In this document: positions 21,873 to 29,082 of the stretch, one piece after another
Position numbering within the stretch: the stretch's first letter is position 1
Layout: each line of letters begins with the position of its first letter
From: Lautropia sp. SCN 70-15
GTDB taxonomy: Bacteria > Pseudomonadota > Gammaproteobacteria > Burkholderiales > Burkholderiaceae_E
Direction: 5' to 3'
Assembly: GCA_001724315.1 (NCBI GenBank)
Contig: MEEC01000012.1
Coordinates: 1-29,137, forward strand
DNA: 29,137 nt
Made by a program: the position numbers and the translations under genes
The notes under the pieces: generated by a model
What the model was told of the DNA's origin: nothing
Seen by the model: the letters and a program-made list of their open reading frames with translations, nothing else
Databases searched by the model: none

Positions 21873-23169
21873 TCACCCGCGCGAAGCGCCGCTTGCCGAC
21901 CTGCACCACGTAGGTTCCGGCCGCGAGCTTCAGCCCCTTGTCCTCGATGCGCTGCCCGTCGATGCGCACGCCGCCCTGCTCGAGGTTGCGCATCGCGTCG
22001 GAGGTCGACGACACCAGCCCGGCCTGCTTGAGGAGCTGCGCGACGCCCAGCGGCGCGCCGGACAGGCTCACCTCGGGCATGTCCTCGGGCAGCGCGCCCT
22101 GGCGGAAGCGCGCCTCGAAGTCGGCCAGCGCCTGCTCCGCCGCGGCTTTCGAGTGGAAGCGCGCGACGATCTCCTGGCCGAGCATCACCTTGGCGTCGCG
22201 CGGGTTGCGGCCCGCCGCGCACTCGGCCCGCAGCGCCGCGATCTCGCTCATCGGCCGGAAGGACAGCAGCTCGAAGTACTTCCACATCAGCTCGTCGGAG
22301 ATCGACATCAGCTTGCCGAACATCTCGCCCGGCGCCTCGGTGATCCCCACGTAGTTGCCCTTGGACTTGGACATCTTCTCGACGCCGTCCAGCCCCTCGA
22401 GCAGCGGCATGGTCAGGATGCACTGCGGCTCCTGGCCGTACTCGCGCTGCAGCTCGCGGCCCACCAGCAGGTTGAACTTCTGGTCGGTGCCGCCGAGCTC
22501 GATGTCGGACTTCAGCGCGACCGAGTCGTAGCCCTGCATCAGCGGATAGAGCAGCTCGTGGACCGAGATCGGCACGCCCGAGCGGAAGCGCTTGGTGAAG
22601 TCGTCGCGCTCGAGCATGCGGGCCACCGTGTACTTCGCGGCCAGCTGGATCATGCCGCGCGCGCCCAGCGGATCGGACCACTCGGAGTTGTAGCGGATCT
22701 CGGTCTTCTCGCGGTCGAGCACCAGCGCGGCCTGCTCGAAGTAGGTCTTCGCGTTCTGCTCTATCTGCTCGCGGGTGAGCGGCGGCCGGGTGGCGTTGCG
22801 CCCGGACGGGTCGCCGATCATCGCGGTGAAGTCGCCGATCAGGAAGATCACCGTGTGGCCGAGGTCCTGCAGCTGGCGCATCTTGTTCAGGACCACGGTG
22901 TGGCCGAGGTGCAGGTCGGGCGCGGTCGGGTCCAGGCCCAGCTTGATCCGCAAGGGCCGGCCGTCGGCCTCGCTGCGGGCCAGCTTGGCCACCCACTCGG
23001 ACTCGACCAGGAGCTCGTCGCAGCCGCGCTTGGTGACGGCCAGCGCCTCGCGCACGCCCTGGCTGGGCTCGGCATGGCCGCCCTCCCCGGCGCTGCCGGT
23101 CGGGCTCGCGCCGCCGTCCGTCGTCAGGCATTGCCTGACCTGAGCCATTTTCTCGGTCTTGTCGCCCAT
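21862..23169 (-). CDS. tyrS: Tyrosyl-tRNA synthetase
   Basis: Class I synthetase that charges tRNA-Tyr, 435 aa. The HIGH motif is HLGH (87-90), the KMSKS motif is KMSKS (265-269), and tyrosine-site residues lie in IKLGLDPTAPDLHLGH and ELGGTDQKFNLLVGR. A C-terminal S4 RNA-binding domain (about 370-435) has GGVRIDGQRIEDKG. The first 40 residues are not conserved; the ATG at 23169 lacks a good ribosome site, and the ATG at 23148 (MAQVRQ) with GAGAA nearby is a possible alternative. It diverges from the M23 peptidase gene; dtd follows. Confidence 0.97.
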   Translation of the reverse strand: MGDKTEKMAQVRQCLTTDGGASPTGSAGEGGHAEPSQGVREALAVTKRGCDELLVESEWVAKLARSEADGRPLRIKLGLDPTAPDLHLGHTVVLNKMRQLQDLGHTVIFLIGDFTAMIGDPSGRNATRPPLTREQIEQNAKTYFEQAALVLDREKTEIRYNSEWSDPLGARGMIQLAAKYTVARMLERDDFTKRFRSGVPISVHELLYPLMQGYDSVALKSDIELGGTDQKFNLLVGRELQREYGQEPQCILTMPLLEGLDGVEKMSKSKGNYVGITEAPGEMFGKLMSISDELMWKYFELLSFRPMSEIAALRAECAAGRNPRDAKVMLGQEIVARFHSKAAAEQALADFEARFRQGALPEDMPEVSLSGAPLGVAQLLKQAGLVSSTSDAMRNLEQGGVRIDGQRIEDKGLKLAAGTYVVQVGKRRFARVTLA

Positions 23170-23285
23170 AATTCGAATCGATTCCGGTAATATTTCCGCT
23201 TTGCCGAGTCCGGGCAGCGGTGCGGGGATCGCACGTGCCGTTTTGTGTCGACGGACCGAGGTTCGGATTCTAACGAACAGATGAG

Positions 23286-24599
23286 ATGACCCGAGTTACC
23301 GATCCCCGCTTCAACAAGGTCGCCATCGCGGTGGCCGTCACGCTCACCTTCGCAGCCGTCACCGCCTTCGGTGTCGCGCCACTCGGCGAAGCCCAGCTCC
23401 CCAGTCCCGAAACCATCGTCGAATCGGTCTCGCTCGAGCCCGAAGTGGCCGAGGTCGGCGACCGCTTCGTCCAGACCGAGCGCATCCGCCGGGGCGAAAC
23501 CGTGCCCTCGCTGCTCGAGCGGCTGGGCGCGGCCGACGCCGAGTTCCTGAAGTTCGCGGCCAGCGACCCGGTTGCCCGCCGCATGCTGCAGCTCTACGCC
23601 GGCCGCTCGGTCACCGCCGAGGTCGACGGCATGGGCCGGGTGCAGTCGCTGCAGTACCGCTACGGCAGCCTGGTCATCGAAGGCCGCGAGAACGCCACCC
23701 GCCTCACGATCCGCCGGCAGGGCGATGCCTTCGTGGCGGTCGACGAGCCGGTGCCGCTGGACCGGCACACCGCCATGGCGGCGGTGACCATCAATTCCTC
23801 GCTGTTCGCCGCCACCGACGCAGCGGGCATCCCCGATGCGATCGCCTCCAAGGTGGCCGACATCCTGGATGGCGAGATCGATTTCCGCCGCGACCTGCGG
23901 CGCGGCGCCGAACTGCGCGTGGTCTACGAAACCGTTCGCGAGGCCGACAGCCTCGAGGGGCCGGTCGGCGCCCGCGTGCTGGCGGTGCAGCTGATCAACG
24001 ACGGCAAGCGCCACGAGGCGCTCTGGTTCGAGCGCGAGAACGACGGCAAGGGCGAGTTCTTCGGATTCGACGGCCGCAGCATGAAGCGCAGCTTCCTGCG
24101 CAGCCCGATCGAGTTCAGCCGCGTCAGCTCGGGCTTCTCCAATGCCCGCCAGCACCCGGTGTTCGGCGACGTGCGGGCCCACAAGGGCACCGACTTCGCT
24201 GCCCCCTCGGGCACGCCGGTCCGCGCCTCGGGCAATGGCGTGGTCGATTTCGCCGGCCAGCAACGCGGCTACGGGAACGTGGTCATCCTCGAGCATCGCA
24301 ATGGCGTGCAGACGCTCTACGCGCACCTGCGCGGCTTCGCCTCGGGCCTGAAGAAAGGCGACAAGGTCGATCAGGGCGAGATCATCGGCTACGTGGGCGC
24401 CACCGGCTGGGCCACCGGCCCGCACCTGCACTACGAGTTCATGGTGAACGGCCAGCAGATGGACCCGATGAAGGTCGCGATGCCCGACTCCGAGCCGCTG
24501 TCGCCGGCCGAGCGCGCGCGCTTTGCCGCGCACGCCGAGCAGACCTCGGTCCAGATGGCGCAGCTCGACCCGCTCCGGCTGGCCGCCCGCTTCGAGTGA
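23286..24599 (+). CDS. M23-family murein endopeptidase (MepM-like)
   Basis: Periplasmic peptidoglycan DD-endopeptidase, 437 aa, anchored by an N-terminal hydrophobic segment (about residues 11-31). A LysM/OapA-like part (about 60-110, RIRRGETVPSLLERLG) and a domain linking to the catalytic part precede the LytM domain. The zinc ligands are His299 and Asp303 in HKGTDFAAPSGTPV and His382 in GPHLHYEF; His347 (YAHLRG) and His380 complete the active site, so it should be active. The ATG is at 23286, with only a weak ribosome site. It overlaps anmK by four bases (GTGA), coupling wall cleavage with wall recycling. The 116-bp gap to tyrS must hold both promoters. Confidence 0.94.
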   Translation: MTRVTDPRFNKVAIAVAVTLTFAAVTAFGVAPLGEAQLPSPETIVESVSLEPEVAEVGDRFVQTERIRRGETVPSLLERLGAADAEFLKFAASDPVARRMLQLYAGRSVTAEVDGMGRVQSLQYRYGSLVIEGRENATRLTIRRQGDAFVAVDEPVPLDRHTAMAAVTINSSLFAATDAAGIPDAIASKVADILDGEIDFRRDLRRGAELRVVYETVREADSLEGPVGARVLAVQLINDGKRHEALWFERENDGKGEFFGFDGRSMKRSFLRSPIEFSRVSSGFSNARQHPVFGDVRAHKGTDFAAPSGTPVRASGNGVVDFAGQQRGYGNVVILEHRNGVQTLYAHLRGFASGLKKGDKVDQGEIIGYVGATGWATGPHLHYEFMVNGQQMDPMKVAMPDSEPLSPAERARFAAHAEQTSVQMAQLDPLRLAARFE

Positions 24600-25870
24600 G
24601 CCCCGCGGTCCGGCTCTGCGCCGGGCTGATGTCCGGAACCAGCGTCGACGCGGTCGACGGCGCGCTGGTCGAATTCCCGATCGAGCCGCGGGTCGATCAT
24701 CGAGCCGATCTTCGGTCCGGTTTTCCCGCCGACCCGCCCCCCGTACCTGGGGCGGCAGCCCGGACAGCGCCCCGCACCCTGGCCTTCTGCTCGCGGCCGA
24801 TTCCCCCGGCCTTGCGCGAGCAACTCCAGTCGCTCCAGCAACCCGGCCCCGACGAGCTGTCCCGCGCGGCCCTCGCGGCCAATGCGCTGGCCGCCCTGTA
24901 CGCCGAGGTCAGTGCGGATCTCCTGGCGGCGGCGGGCGTCGGGCGCGCAGCGGTTGCCGCGATCGGCGCCCATGGTCAGACGGTGCGCCACCGCCCCGAC
25001 CTGGGCTACACGATCCAGTTGCTCAACCCCGCCCGGCTCGCCGAGCTGGCCGGCATCCCGGTCGTGGCCGACCTGCGCAGCGCCGACGTGGCGGCCGGCG
25101 GCCAGGGCGCCCCGCTGGCGCCCGGCTTCCACGCCACCGTGTTCGCCCATCCGACGCTCAGGCGGGCGGTCGTCAACCTGGGCGGCATCGCGAACGTGAG
25201 CCTGCTGGAGGCGGGCGCGGCTCGGCCGGACGGGGATCTCGAGGGTCGGGCAGACGACAACCGGGAGGCCCGGCCGGTCGTGGGATTCGACACCGGCCCG
25301 GCGAACACGCTGCTCGACCTCTGGTGCGAGCGCCACACCGGCCAGCCCTACGACCGCGACGGTGCCTGGGCCGCGGGCGGCCGGGTGCTGCCCCCCTTGC
25401 TCGCCTGCCTGCTGGACGAGCCCTACTTCCGCGCGCCGCCGCCCAAGAGCACCGGGCGCGACCTGTTCGAGGCGGGCTGGCTGGCGCGCAAGCTCGCCCA
25501 GTCGGGCACCACGAGCGCCGACCCGAGGGACATCCAGGCCACGCTGGCCGAGCTGACCGCCGTCACCGTGGCCGAGCCCTGCCTGGCTTTCGGCGCGCGG
25601 GAAATCCGGGTGTGCGGGGGCGGCGCGCGCAATGCGGACCTGATGGCGCGGCTGGCGGCCCGGATGCCGGGCGTTCCTGTGTCGGACACCGGCGGACTGG
25701 GAATCGACCCTCAGGCGGTGGAGGCCACGGCCTTTGCCTGGCTGGCCCACCGGCACCTGGCCGGCCTGGCGGGCAATCTGCCGTCGGTGACCGGCGCCAG
25801 CGGCCCGCGGGTGCTGGGCGCGCTGTGGCCAGCCGGTGCCGCGGCAAGCGGCACCGAGCGGGTCAGGTGA
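24596..25870 (+). CDS. anmK: Anhydro-N-acetylmuramic acid kinase
   Basis: Cleaves and phosphorylates anhydroMurNAc released in cell-wall turnover, giving MurNAc 6-phosphate. The 424-aa protein has the ATP site GLMSGTSVDAVDGAL, IGAHGQTVRHRP, GGQGAPLAPGFH, NLGGIANVSLL, the catalytic Asp region GFDTGPANTLLD, PKSTGRDLFEAGWL and VCGGGARNADLMARL. It is about 50 residues longer than the E. coli enzyme because of Pro/Ala-rich inserts at about 31-62 and 207-225. The start is a GTG overlapping the M23 stop. It converges on erpA with 26 bp between the stops and no clear terminator. Confidence 0.96.
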   Translation: MSPAVRLCAGLMSGTSVDAVDGALVEFPIEPRVDHRADLRSGFPADPPPVPGAAARTAPRTLAFCSRPIPPALREQLQSLQQPGPDELSRAALAANALAALYAEVSADLLAAAGVGRAAVAAIGAHGQTVRHRPDLGYTIQLLNPARLAELAGIPVVADLRSADVAAGGQGAPLAPGFHATVFAHPTLRRAVVNLGGIANVSLLEAGAARPDGDLEGRADDNREARPVVGFDTGPANTLLDLWCERHTGQPYDRDGAWAAGGRVLPPLLACLLDEPYFRAPPPKSTGRDLFEAGWLARKLAQSGTTSADPRDIQATLAELTAVTVAEPCLAFGAREIRVCGGGARNADLMARLAARMPGVPVSDTGGLGIDPQAVEATAFAWLAHRHLAGLAGNLPSVTGASGPRVLGALWPAGAAASGTERVR

Positions 25871-25896
25871 TGAAGTGAATAAGACGCTGACAGGAA

Positions 25897-26247
25897 TCAG
25901 GCGCTGAACGAAGAGCCGCAGCCGCAGGTGGTGCTGGCGTTGGGATTCTTGATCACGAACTGGGCGCCTTCGAGGTCTTCCTTGTAGTCGATCTCGGCGC
26001 CGACCAGGTACTGGTAGCTCATCGCGTCGATCAGCAGGGTGACCCCGTTCTTCTGCATGACGGTGTCGTCTTCGTTCGTTTCTTCGTCGAAGGTGAAGCC
26101 GTACTGGAAGCCCGAGCAGCCGCCGCCCTGCACGAACACGCGCAGCTTCAGGGCGTCGTTGCCCTCTTCCTCGATCAGCTGGCGGACCTTGTCGGCCGCG
26201 CTGTCGGTGAACAGGAGAGGAGCCGGCATTTCGGCGACAGCGTTCAT
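25897..26247 (-). CDS. erpA: Fe-S cluster insertion protein ErpA
   Basis: A-type Fe-S carrier (116 aa) that delivers clusters to apoproteins, including those for isoprenoid synthesis. The three cluster cysteines are present: Cys44 in GGGCSGFQYGF and Cys108 and Cys110 in TTCGCGSSFSA. The ATG at 26247 has GGAG about 9 nt upstream. The N-terminal 15 residues are variable. A possible -10 (TACAAT, 26278-26273) suggests its own short transcript with about 20 nt of leader. The frame stays open into argC, but that upstream part is not coding. Confidence 0.96.
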   Translation of the reverse strand: MNAVAEMPAPLLFTDSAADKVRQLIEEEGNDALKLRVFVQGGGCSGFQYGFTFDEETNEDDTVMQKNGVTLLIDAMSYQYLVGAEIDYKEDLEGAQFVIKNPNASTTCGCGSSFSA

Positions 26248-26272
26248 TCGTGGATCTCCGTGAATTACGACG

Positions 26273-26278
26273 ATTGTA
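26273..26278 (-). promoter_or_regulatory. Possible -10 element of erpA
   Basis: TACAAT on the minus strand, 25 bp before the erpA ATG; transcription would start near 26266. The -35 region is not convincing. A 6-bp hairpin (GACGGG/CCCGTC) just upstream at about 26305-26322 could end argC transcription. Confidence 0.45.
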
Positions 26279-26348
26279 GAGGCGACGCCCTGCGGTGACG
26301 ACGGGATAACCCCGTCATCGACGCGGATCAGGGCAGCAACGCGGCCTG

Positions 26349-27410
26349 TCAGGGCAGCACCGGCAGCTGGGTCAGCCCGGTGTCTTCCGGCAGGCCGAAC
26401 ATCAGGTTCATCACCTGCACGCCCTGCCCCGACGCGCCCTTGACCAGGTTGTCCTCGACCACCAGCACGATCAGCAGGTCGCTGCCGGCCGGCCGGTGCA
26501 CCGCGATCCGCACCATGTTCGAGGCCCGCACCGAGCGGGTTTCGGGCGTGGAGCCGGCGGGCATCACGTCGACGAAGGGTTCGCCGGCAAAACGCTCCTC
26601 GTAGAGCTTCTGGAAGTCGACCCCGGCCCCGGCCGGCGTGAGCCGCGCGTAGAGCGTGGAGTGGATGCCGCGGATCATCGGCACAAGGTGGGGCGTGAAC
26701 TGAAGGCTCACCGGTTTGCCGGCGATCGCGCCCAGGCCCTGCGCGATTTCTGGCGCATGCCGGTGGCCGGCCACGCCGTAGGCCTTGAAGTTGTCCGAGG
26801 CCTCGGCCAGCAACGTGTGCACCTCGGCCTTGCGGCCGGCGCCCGACACGCCCGACTTGCAATCGGCGATCAGCGTGCTGCGCTCGACGAGATCCCCGCC
26901 CGCGGCGGCCACGGCCTTCGGGTCGAGCACCGGCAGCCAGCCCAGCTGCACCGAGGTGGGGTAGCAGCCCGGCAGGCCGATCACCCGCGCCTTGCGGATC
27001 GCGTCGCGATTGACTTCGGGCAGGCCGTAGACCGCCTCGGCCAGGATGTCCGGGCAGCTGTGCGGCATCTTGTACCAGCGCTCGAACTCGGCCGTGTCCT
27101 TCAGCCGGAAGTCGGCGGCCAGGTCGATGACCTTGACGCCGGCGGCGAGCAGCTCGGGCGCCTGGGCCATGGCCACGCCGTGCGGCGTGGCGAAGAACAC
27201 CACGTCGCACTCGGCGAGCGGCGCGCTGGCCGGGTCGGTGAAGGCGAGATCCACGCGGCCGCGCAGCGAGGGGTACATCTCGGAAACCGGCATGCCGGTC
27301 TCCTTGCGCGAGGTGATGGCCATCAGCTTCACCTGCGGGTGCTGGGCGAGCAGCCGCAGCAGCTCCACGCCGGTGTACCCGGTACCGCCTACGATTCCGA
27401 CCTTGATCAT
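26349..27410 (-). CDS. argC: N-acetyl-gamma-glutamyl-phosphate reductase
   Basis: Third step of arginine synthesis: NADPH-dependent reduction of N-acetylglutamyl phosphate to the semialdehyde. The 353-aa protein begins MIKVGIVGGTGYTGVELLRL (NADP-binding loop), has the catalytic Cys149 in VIGLPGCYPTSVQLG, and FTPHLVPMIRGIHSTLY in the C-terminal half. The ATG at 27410 has AGGGAG at a good distance, so the longer frame to 27428 is not used. No other arg gene is close. It follows the rpsI terminator and has its own upstream region. Confidence 0.97.
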   Translation of the reverse strand: MIKVGIVGGTGYTGVELLRLLAQHPQVKLMAITSRKETGMPVSEMYPSLRGRVDLAFTDPASAPLAECDVVFFATPHGVAMAQAPELLAAGVKVIDLAADFRLKDTAEFERWYKMPHSCPDILAEAVYGLPEVNRDAIRKARVIGLPGCYPTSVQLGWLPVLDPKAVAAAGGDLVERSTLIADCKSGVSGAGRKAEVHTLLAEASDNFKAYGVAGHRHAPEIAQGLGAIAGKPVSLQFTPHLVPMIRGIHSTLYARLTPAGAGVDFQKLYEERFAGEPFVDVMPAGSTPETRSVRASNMVRIAVHRPAGSDLLIVLVVEDNLVKGASGQGVQVMNLMFGLPEDTGLTQLPVLP

Positions 27411-27670
27411 CGCTGACTCCCTATCCAACCCGTCTGCTCACTCGATCCGTTGGCTCTCACGATCGCCTCGTTTCGTCGATCGAATTCCTGCCTCGACCGA
27501 TTGTCCGCGAATCCCCGGCGCGATGGCTACGCCCGGAAACCAAAGGACAGCAAACGAAACGTCGGAGAAACGAAAAAAAGCCGCCTGCGGAAGCAAGGCG
27601 GCTTTCCATCCGGGCGCCGGCCGCTTCCGCAACACGAAGCGCCCGGACCCGCGGAGACCGAAGTCTCCGA
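27411..27670. other. Gap between rpsI and argC
   Basis: These 260 bp hold the rpsI terminator (27570-27606), a small hairpin GGAGAC/GTCTCC with loop CGAA (27653-27668) right after the rpsI stop, and about 150 bp upstream of argC in which I saw no clear promoter or gene. Confidence 0.5.
27570..27606 (-). terminator. Intrinsic terminator of rplM-rpsI
   Basis: AAAGCCGCCT (27577-27586) pairs with AGGCGGCTTT (27596-27605) around a 9-nt loop. Read on the minus strand, a run of seven Ts (27579-27573) ends the stem, about 65 bp after the rpsI stop. This is a textbook rho-independent terminator. Confidence 0.92.
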
Positions 27671-28063
27671 TCAGCGCTTCGAGAACTGCTTGCGGCGTCG
27701 CGCCTTGTGCAGACCGACTTTCTTGCGCTCGACCTCGCGCGCGTCGCGCGTGACCAGACCGGCCGCCGACAGCGCGGGCTTCAGGGTCTCGTCGTAGTCG
27801 ATCAGCGCGCGGGTGACGCCATGGCGCACCGCGCCGGCCTGGCCGGACTCGCCGCCACCGTGCACGTTGACCTTGATGTCGAAGGCCTCGAGGTTGGCGG
27901 TCAGCTCGAGCGGCTGGCGCACGACCATGCGGCCGGTCTCGCGGGCGAAGTATTCGTCGAGCGGCTTGCCGTTGACGACGAACTTGCCCGAACCCTTCTT
28001 GATGAACACCCGCGCGACCGAGGTCTTGCGGCGGCCGGTGCCGTAGTAGTAATCGCCGATCAT
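27671..28063 (-). CDS. rpsI: Ribosomal protein S9
   Basis: Small-subunit protein S9, 130 aa, whose C-terminal tail reaches the P-site tRNA. Typical parts are YYYGTGRRKTSVARVFIKKG at the N-terminus, NVHGGGESGQAGAVRHGVTR in the middle, and the basic C-terminus KVGLHKARRRKQFSKR ending in the universal Ser-Lys-Arg. The ATG is four bases after the rplM stop, and its GGAGGT ribosome site lies inside the end of rplM. A terminator follows. Confidence 0.98.
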   Translation of the reverse strand: MIGDYYYGTGRRKTSVARVFIKKGSGKFVVNGKPLDEYFARETGRMVVRQPLELTANLEAFDIKVNVHGGGESGQAGAVRHGVTRALIDYDETLKPALSAAGLVTRDAREVERKKVGLHKARRRKQFSKR

Positions 28064-28067
28064 CGCG

Positions 28068-28496
28068 TCAAACCTCCAGAACCTTCGGCTGCTGAGCCGT
28101 ATGCGGATGCGTGGGCTCGGCGTAGACCTTGAGCTTCTTGATCATCGCGTAGCCGAGCGGGCCCTTCGGCAGCATGCCCTTGACCGCCTTCTCGAGCGCG
28201 CGGCCCGGGAAACGCGACTGCATCTTGCCGAACGTGGTTTCGGTGATACCGCCGGGGTAGCCGCTGTGGCGGTAGTACTTCTTGTCTTCGTTCTTGGCGC
28301 CGGTGACGCGCAGCTTGCCCGCGTTCACGACGACGATGAAGTCGCCGGTGTCCACGTGCGGCGTGTACTCGGGCTTGTGCTTGCCGCGCAAGCGCAGCGC
28401 GATCTCGGCGGCCAGACGGCCGAGCACCTTGTCGCTGGCGTCGATGACGAACCAGTCGCGCTTCACTTCATGCGGCTTGGCGGAAAACGTCTTCAT
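28068..28496 (-). CDS. rplM: Ribosomal protein L13
   Basis: Large-subunit protein L13, 142 aa, an early assembly protein. It starts MKTFSAKPHEVKRDWFVIDA and has DKVLGRLAAEIALRLRGKHK, the YYRHSGYPGGI motif and AVKGMLPKGPLGYAMIKKLK. I set the start at the ATG 28496 (GAGAG upstream), which gives the standard length; a longer frame to 28559 is unused. It is first in the rplM-rpsI operon, driven by a strong promoter at 28638-28609, with a leader of about 105 nt that could host L13 autoregulation as known in E. coli. Confidence 0.98.
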   Translation of the reverse strand: MKTFSAKPHEVKRDWFVIDASDKVLGRLAAEIALRLRGKHKPEYTPHVDTGDFIVVVNAGKLRVTGAKNEDKKYYRHSGYPGGITETTFGKMQSRFPGRALEKAVKGMLPKGPLGYAMIKKLKVYAEPTHPHTAQQPKVLEV

Positions 28497-28608
28497 GACT
28501 TCTCTCTCGGGGAACCCGCCGGACGACCGCGACGCCAACGACCTTGACGCCACCAACACCTTCGCCCTGCGAATCGAATTCAGCCGCCCAGACGGCGGAA
28601 AGCTTTAA

Positions 28609-28638
28609 ATTATAGCGGCTAACCTGCCGGCGCGTCAA
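28609..28638 (-). promoter_or_regulatory. Strong sigma70 promoter of rplM-rpsI
   Basis: TTGACG (28638-28633) and a perfect TATAAT (28614-28609) on the minus strand, 18 bp apart. Transcription would start near 28602, leaving a leader of about 105 nt that begins with a CCGCC/GGCGG hairpin. Confidence 0.85.
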
Positions 28639-28699
28639 AGGGCTGCGTGCGCCGCCTGCGGCGACGCGCTGCGGGACCCTTTTCCGCGCCTGCGACAGG

Positions 28700-28787
28700 C
28701 AAAAAAAAGCCCGAACGCTCGGCTCGGGCTTAATCCACCAAAGGAGGAGGGTGGAGGAGACATCGGGGGTCGCCGTGGGCGACCGAT
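28700..28787 (-). ncRNA. Candidate small RNA with an anti-Shine-Dalgarno loop
   Basis: Predicted transcript of about 88 nt. From the 5' end: a hairpin ATCGG/CCGAT with an inner TCGCC/GGCGA stem (28787-28762); a C/T-rich spacer TCTCC; a second hairpin with 6-bp stem TCCACC/GGTGGA (28755-28750 and 28739-28734) and a 10-nt loop CTCCTCCTTT; then the terminator (28731-28701). The loop contains CCUCCUUU, identical to the anti-Shine-Dalgarno tail of 16S rRNA, so it could pair with ribosome binding sites. The layout resembles the anti-SD-loop sRNAs of alphaproteobacteria (CcsR/cuckoo type). Any link to that family is inference. No reading frame crosses it convincingly. Confidence 0.8.
28701..28731 (-). 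terminator. Intrinsic terminator of the candidate sRNA
   Basis: On the minus strand AAGCCCGA (28731-28724), a 9-nt loop, TCGGGCTT (28714-28707), continuing into eight Ts (28708-28701). It is strong and correctly placed just after the anti-SD hairpin, 62 bp before the rplM promoter. Confidence 0.93.
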
Positions 28788-28793
28788 GGAGCA

Positions 28794-28822
28794 ACTATAG
28801 AGCAGCGCATGCTGCAATGCAA
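28794..28822 (-). promoter_or_regulatory. Sigma70 promoter of the candidate sRNA
   Basis: TTGCAT (28822-28817) and TATAGT (28799-28794) on the minus strand with exactly 17 bp between them. The predicted start is the A at 28787, directly at the base of the first hairpin. There is no coding gene between this promoter and its terminator. Confidence 0.8.
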
Positions 28823-29082
28823 GAGAAAATGTTGCGACGCCGCAATCCGGCCCGACAGGTCGAACGAAGCAGGCGTGAAATTATTATTTAAATAAATCAA
28901 TAGCATAGAGAAGCCGCTCCGAGGCAGGCTCGAATTGCGGTACGCGTTTTCCACAATACGACAGGTCGGTTCGCTCGTCGAAAACGAAATTCGCCGCGGA
29001 TGCTGCATAGCAAAAGCGGAACGCCACCCTCCCCGGCCTTAGAATCCCTGCTCCGCGAACCCGCCCACCAGGAGCCCTGAGC
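28823..29082. other. Gap between the sRNA promoter and osmC
   Basis: No gene is visible in these 260 bp. An AT-rich patch (about 28876-28908, including ATTATTATTTAAATAAATC) stands out in this GC-rich DNA and lies about 55 bp upstream of the sRNA -35. TTTTCCACA (28947-28955) matches a DnaA-box pattern, but it is single. TAGAAT (29040-29045) could be a -10 for osmC, with AGGAGC ahead of the ATG. Confidence 0.4.

Noticed and set aside
25897..27210. A 437-codon frame ending in ErpA
   Set aside because: The N-terminal 320 codons are a shadow of argC; ErpA starts at 26247 with its own ribosome site.
28635..28817. A 60-codon minus-strand frame through the sRNA
   Set aside because: It reads through the promoter, both hairpins and the terminator with Pro/Ser/Arg-rich content; the RNA signals explain the sequence better.
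28947..28955. Replication origin signal (TTTTCCACA, DnaA-box-like)
   Set aside because: Only a single box, with no box cluster and no dnaA or dnaN gene nearby.
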